DNA of 5,832 nucleotides from assembly GCA_030653335.1 (NCBI GenBank), contig JAURZP010000178.1:1-5832 (forward strand), in the 5' to 3' direction. Source of the DNA: Methanoregula sp. GTDB lineage: Archaea > Halobacteriota > Methanomicrobia > Methanomicrobiales > Methanospirillaceae. The translations under genes were made by a program, and so were the position numbers. A model generated the notes under the pieces. The model was not told the DNA's origin and made no database searches. It was given only the letters and a program-made list of their open reading frames with translations. Below are positions 4,719 to 5,832 of the stretch, piece by piece (the first letter of the stretch is position 1; every line of letters starts with the position of its first letter).

Positions 4719-5832
4719 TCAGATGAAGAACCGGAAAGTAATCCACGCAACAAGCAGCATGATCGCAGAGTACTTCAGGCCGGAGATAAATCGCGCTTCA
4801 CCCATCTGGCCGGCCACAAGCCCAGAGAAGAATCCCTGAAGCATTGCCGCATGAGAGAAGAGCCGCTTGTAGGTGAAAATATCAATCGTGGCCCCAAAGC
4901 CCTTTGCCCCGGATGAAACAGCAGTCGCCCCTGCCGTTGCCATCGTAGTGAGGAATGATGTGACAAGGATTGCAATAACAAACAGGAACACTGCAAAAGA
5001 GACGAGCACGATAACGACGTAGATCATCATATTATTACTACGTTCCTGCTGGAGATTGACAACTTCATAGGTATCCTTTGCTGCTGCACGCAGCACCTCA
5101 CTCACATCACCTCCCGCCTTGCTCGCCTTTGCGATCAGGTCAACGCTCCGGTCCGCAAGCGGGGTCCCAAGGCTTTTACCAAACCGGTACAGTGCCTCGA
5201 CAAAACCAATACCCCAGGACATCTCATTGTCAAGTTTTCTGATATGGGGCGTGAGCGTGCCATACTCTGCGGCAGCCACGAGATGCACCGCATTGGGCAG
5301 CGTCATACCGGAATCGTTCATACCGGCGAGATCCCTGAAAAAGTTCGGCAGGCCATTTTCAAGACTTGACACCCTCAATTGTTCTTTAAGATCGAGAATG
5401 GCAAGTGGTACAATAGCGATGAGTACGGCAAAGACCGCAAAATCATCCACGACCGTGGATTTGAAGATTACAGAAATACCGTAAGATCTCACACTGAAGA
5501 AAAAACCGCCGATAAAGACAATCAAAGCCAGCGGTATACAGACTGCCAGAATGTTGACCGGTTTTTCTAAAAGCACCTTAAGAGGGTGCCTGAGAAACTT
5601 CCAGACTCCCGCCTTTGTCTTGCGTTCATGATCCAGTTTTTTGGTGATCTCCTGGAATTCTGCTTCAACAGAACTCATTTCATCGGGTTTTAACGCGAGG
5701 GGGGCACCAGTTCCACGGTTTAAGAGATTTTTGAAACGATTTTTGATTCCTGTGCCAGTACTCACTGCATCGGGTTTTTCAAGCGGTGGATTACCAGTGC
5801 CAGGAGGTACGATATTGTTGATGCGATCTTTG
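4719..5832 (-). CDS. Type II secretion system F (GspF/TadC/FlaJ-like) platform protein, C-terminal part
   Basis: This is the inner-membrane platform protein of an archaeal type IV pilus, archaellum or related secretion machine. It would anchor the assembly ATPase and the growing filament. The 370 visible residues (numbered from the window edge) begin with a polar, proline-rich linker (about 1-75). Hydrophobic segments follow at about 92-112, 131-148, 268-294 and 352-369, with a weaker one at 326-347. Between the second and third lies the cytoplasmic T2SSF domain (about 155-265: LPNFFRDLAGMNDSGMTLPN and later DLIAKASKAGGDVSEVL). The frame has no stop up to base 5832. The GTG at 5763-5765 lacks a ribosome site, so I treat the gene as cut by the window; archaeal relatives usually carry a second F domain upstream. 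The context does not show whether it belongs to an archaellum, adhesive pilus or other Tad-like system, so no symbol is given. Its ATPase partner would be expected upstream, beyond 5832. Confidence 0.85.
   Translation of the reverse strand, partial: KDRINNIVPPGTGNPPLEKPDAVSTGTGIKNRFKNLLNRGTGAPLALKPDEMSSVEAEFQEITKKLDHERKTKAGVWKFLRHPLKVLLEKPVNILAVCIPLALIVFIGGFFFSVRSYGISVIFKSTVVDDFAVFAVLIAIVPLAILDLKEQLRVSSLENGLPNFFRDLAGMNDSGMTLPNAVHLVAAAEYGTLTPHIRKLDNEMSWGIGFVEALYRFGKSLGTPLADRSVDLIAKASKAGGDVSEVLRAAAKDTYEVVNLQQERSNNMMIYVVIVLVSFAVFLFVIAILVTSFLTTMATAGATAVSSGAKGFGATIDIFTYKRLFSHAAMLQGFFSGLVAGQMGEARFISGLKYSAIMLLVAWITFRFFI

Noticed and set aside
4722..4916. Plus-strand extension of the zinc-ribbon-like frame
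   Set aside because: From 4722 on it is antisense to the conserved C-terminus of the secretion protein, so it is not an independent gene.
5763..5765. GTG as the true start of the secretion F-domain protein
   Set aside because: There is no Shine-Dalgarno sequence before it, and the same frame stays open with plausible linker residues up to the window edge. The gene most likely begins outside the window.

Overview
The window looks like a euryarchaeal methanogen chromosome, most likely Methanomicrobiales and perhaps a Methanoregula-like lineage. I infer this from a giant soluble multi-PAS protein whose N-terminal winged helix-turn-helix runs straight into PAS repeats, an archaeal two-block type II secretion F (GspF/TadC/FlaJ-like) membrane protein, a chemoreceptor, and TATA- and oligo-T-type signals. 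No rRNA, tRNA, CRISPR array or transposase gene is visible. The genus-level guess rests on remembered family resemblance only.

Layout. Bases 1-581 (minus strand) hold the first 193 residues of a methyl-accepting chemotaxis protein, cut off by the window edge near its second membrane segment. Bases 582-1245 are a 664-base divergent intergenic region with no convincing gene. It holds two copies of a 33-base identical repeat 359 bases apart, two small dyads, candidate TATA boxes and, next to the following gene, three evenly spaced ATGCAT palindromes. Bases 1246-4572 (plus strand) encode an 1108-residue protein: winged HTH, then about eight PAS domains, and no histidine kinase or other C-terminal output. 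Bases 4573-4718 are a short convergent intergenic region with oligo-T terminator candidates for both strands. Bases 4719-5832 (minus strand) encode the C-terminal 370 residues of a membrane-embedded secretion/pilus platform protein whose frame stays open to the window edge.

How they may work together. The chemoreceptor and the PAS protein are divergently transcribed from one regulatory region. Lacking a kinase, the PAS protein's only recognisable output is its DNA-binding domain, so a one-component sensor-regulator is the simplest reading. The palindromes at its promoter are candidate self-operators, and the neighbouring chemoreceptor gene is a possible target. The pilus/secretion platform gene converges on it and is probably a separate unit. 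Nothing here is an unmistakably new system. The best leads are the kinase-less HTH-multi-PAS architecture with its palindrome-studded promoter, and the paired 33-base repeat upstream of the chemoreceptor.
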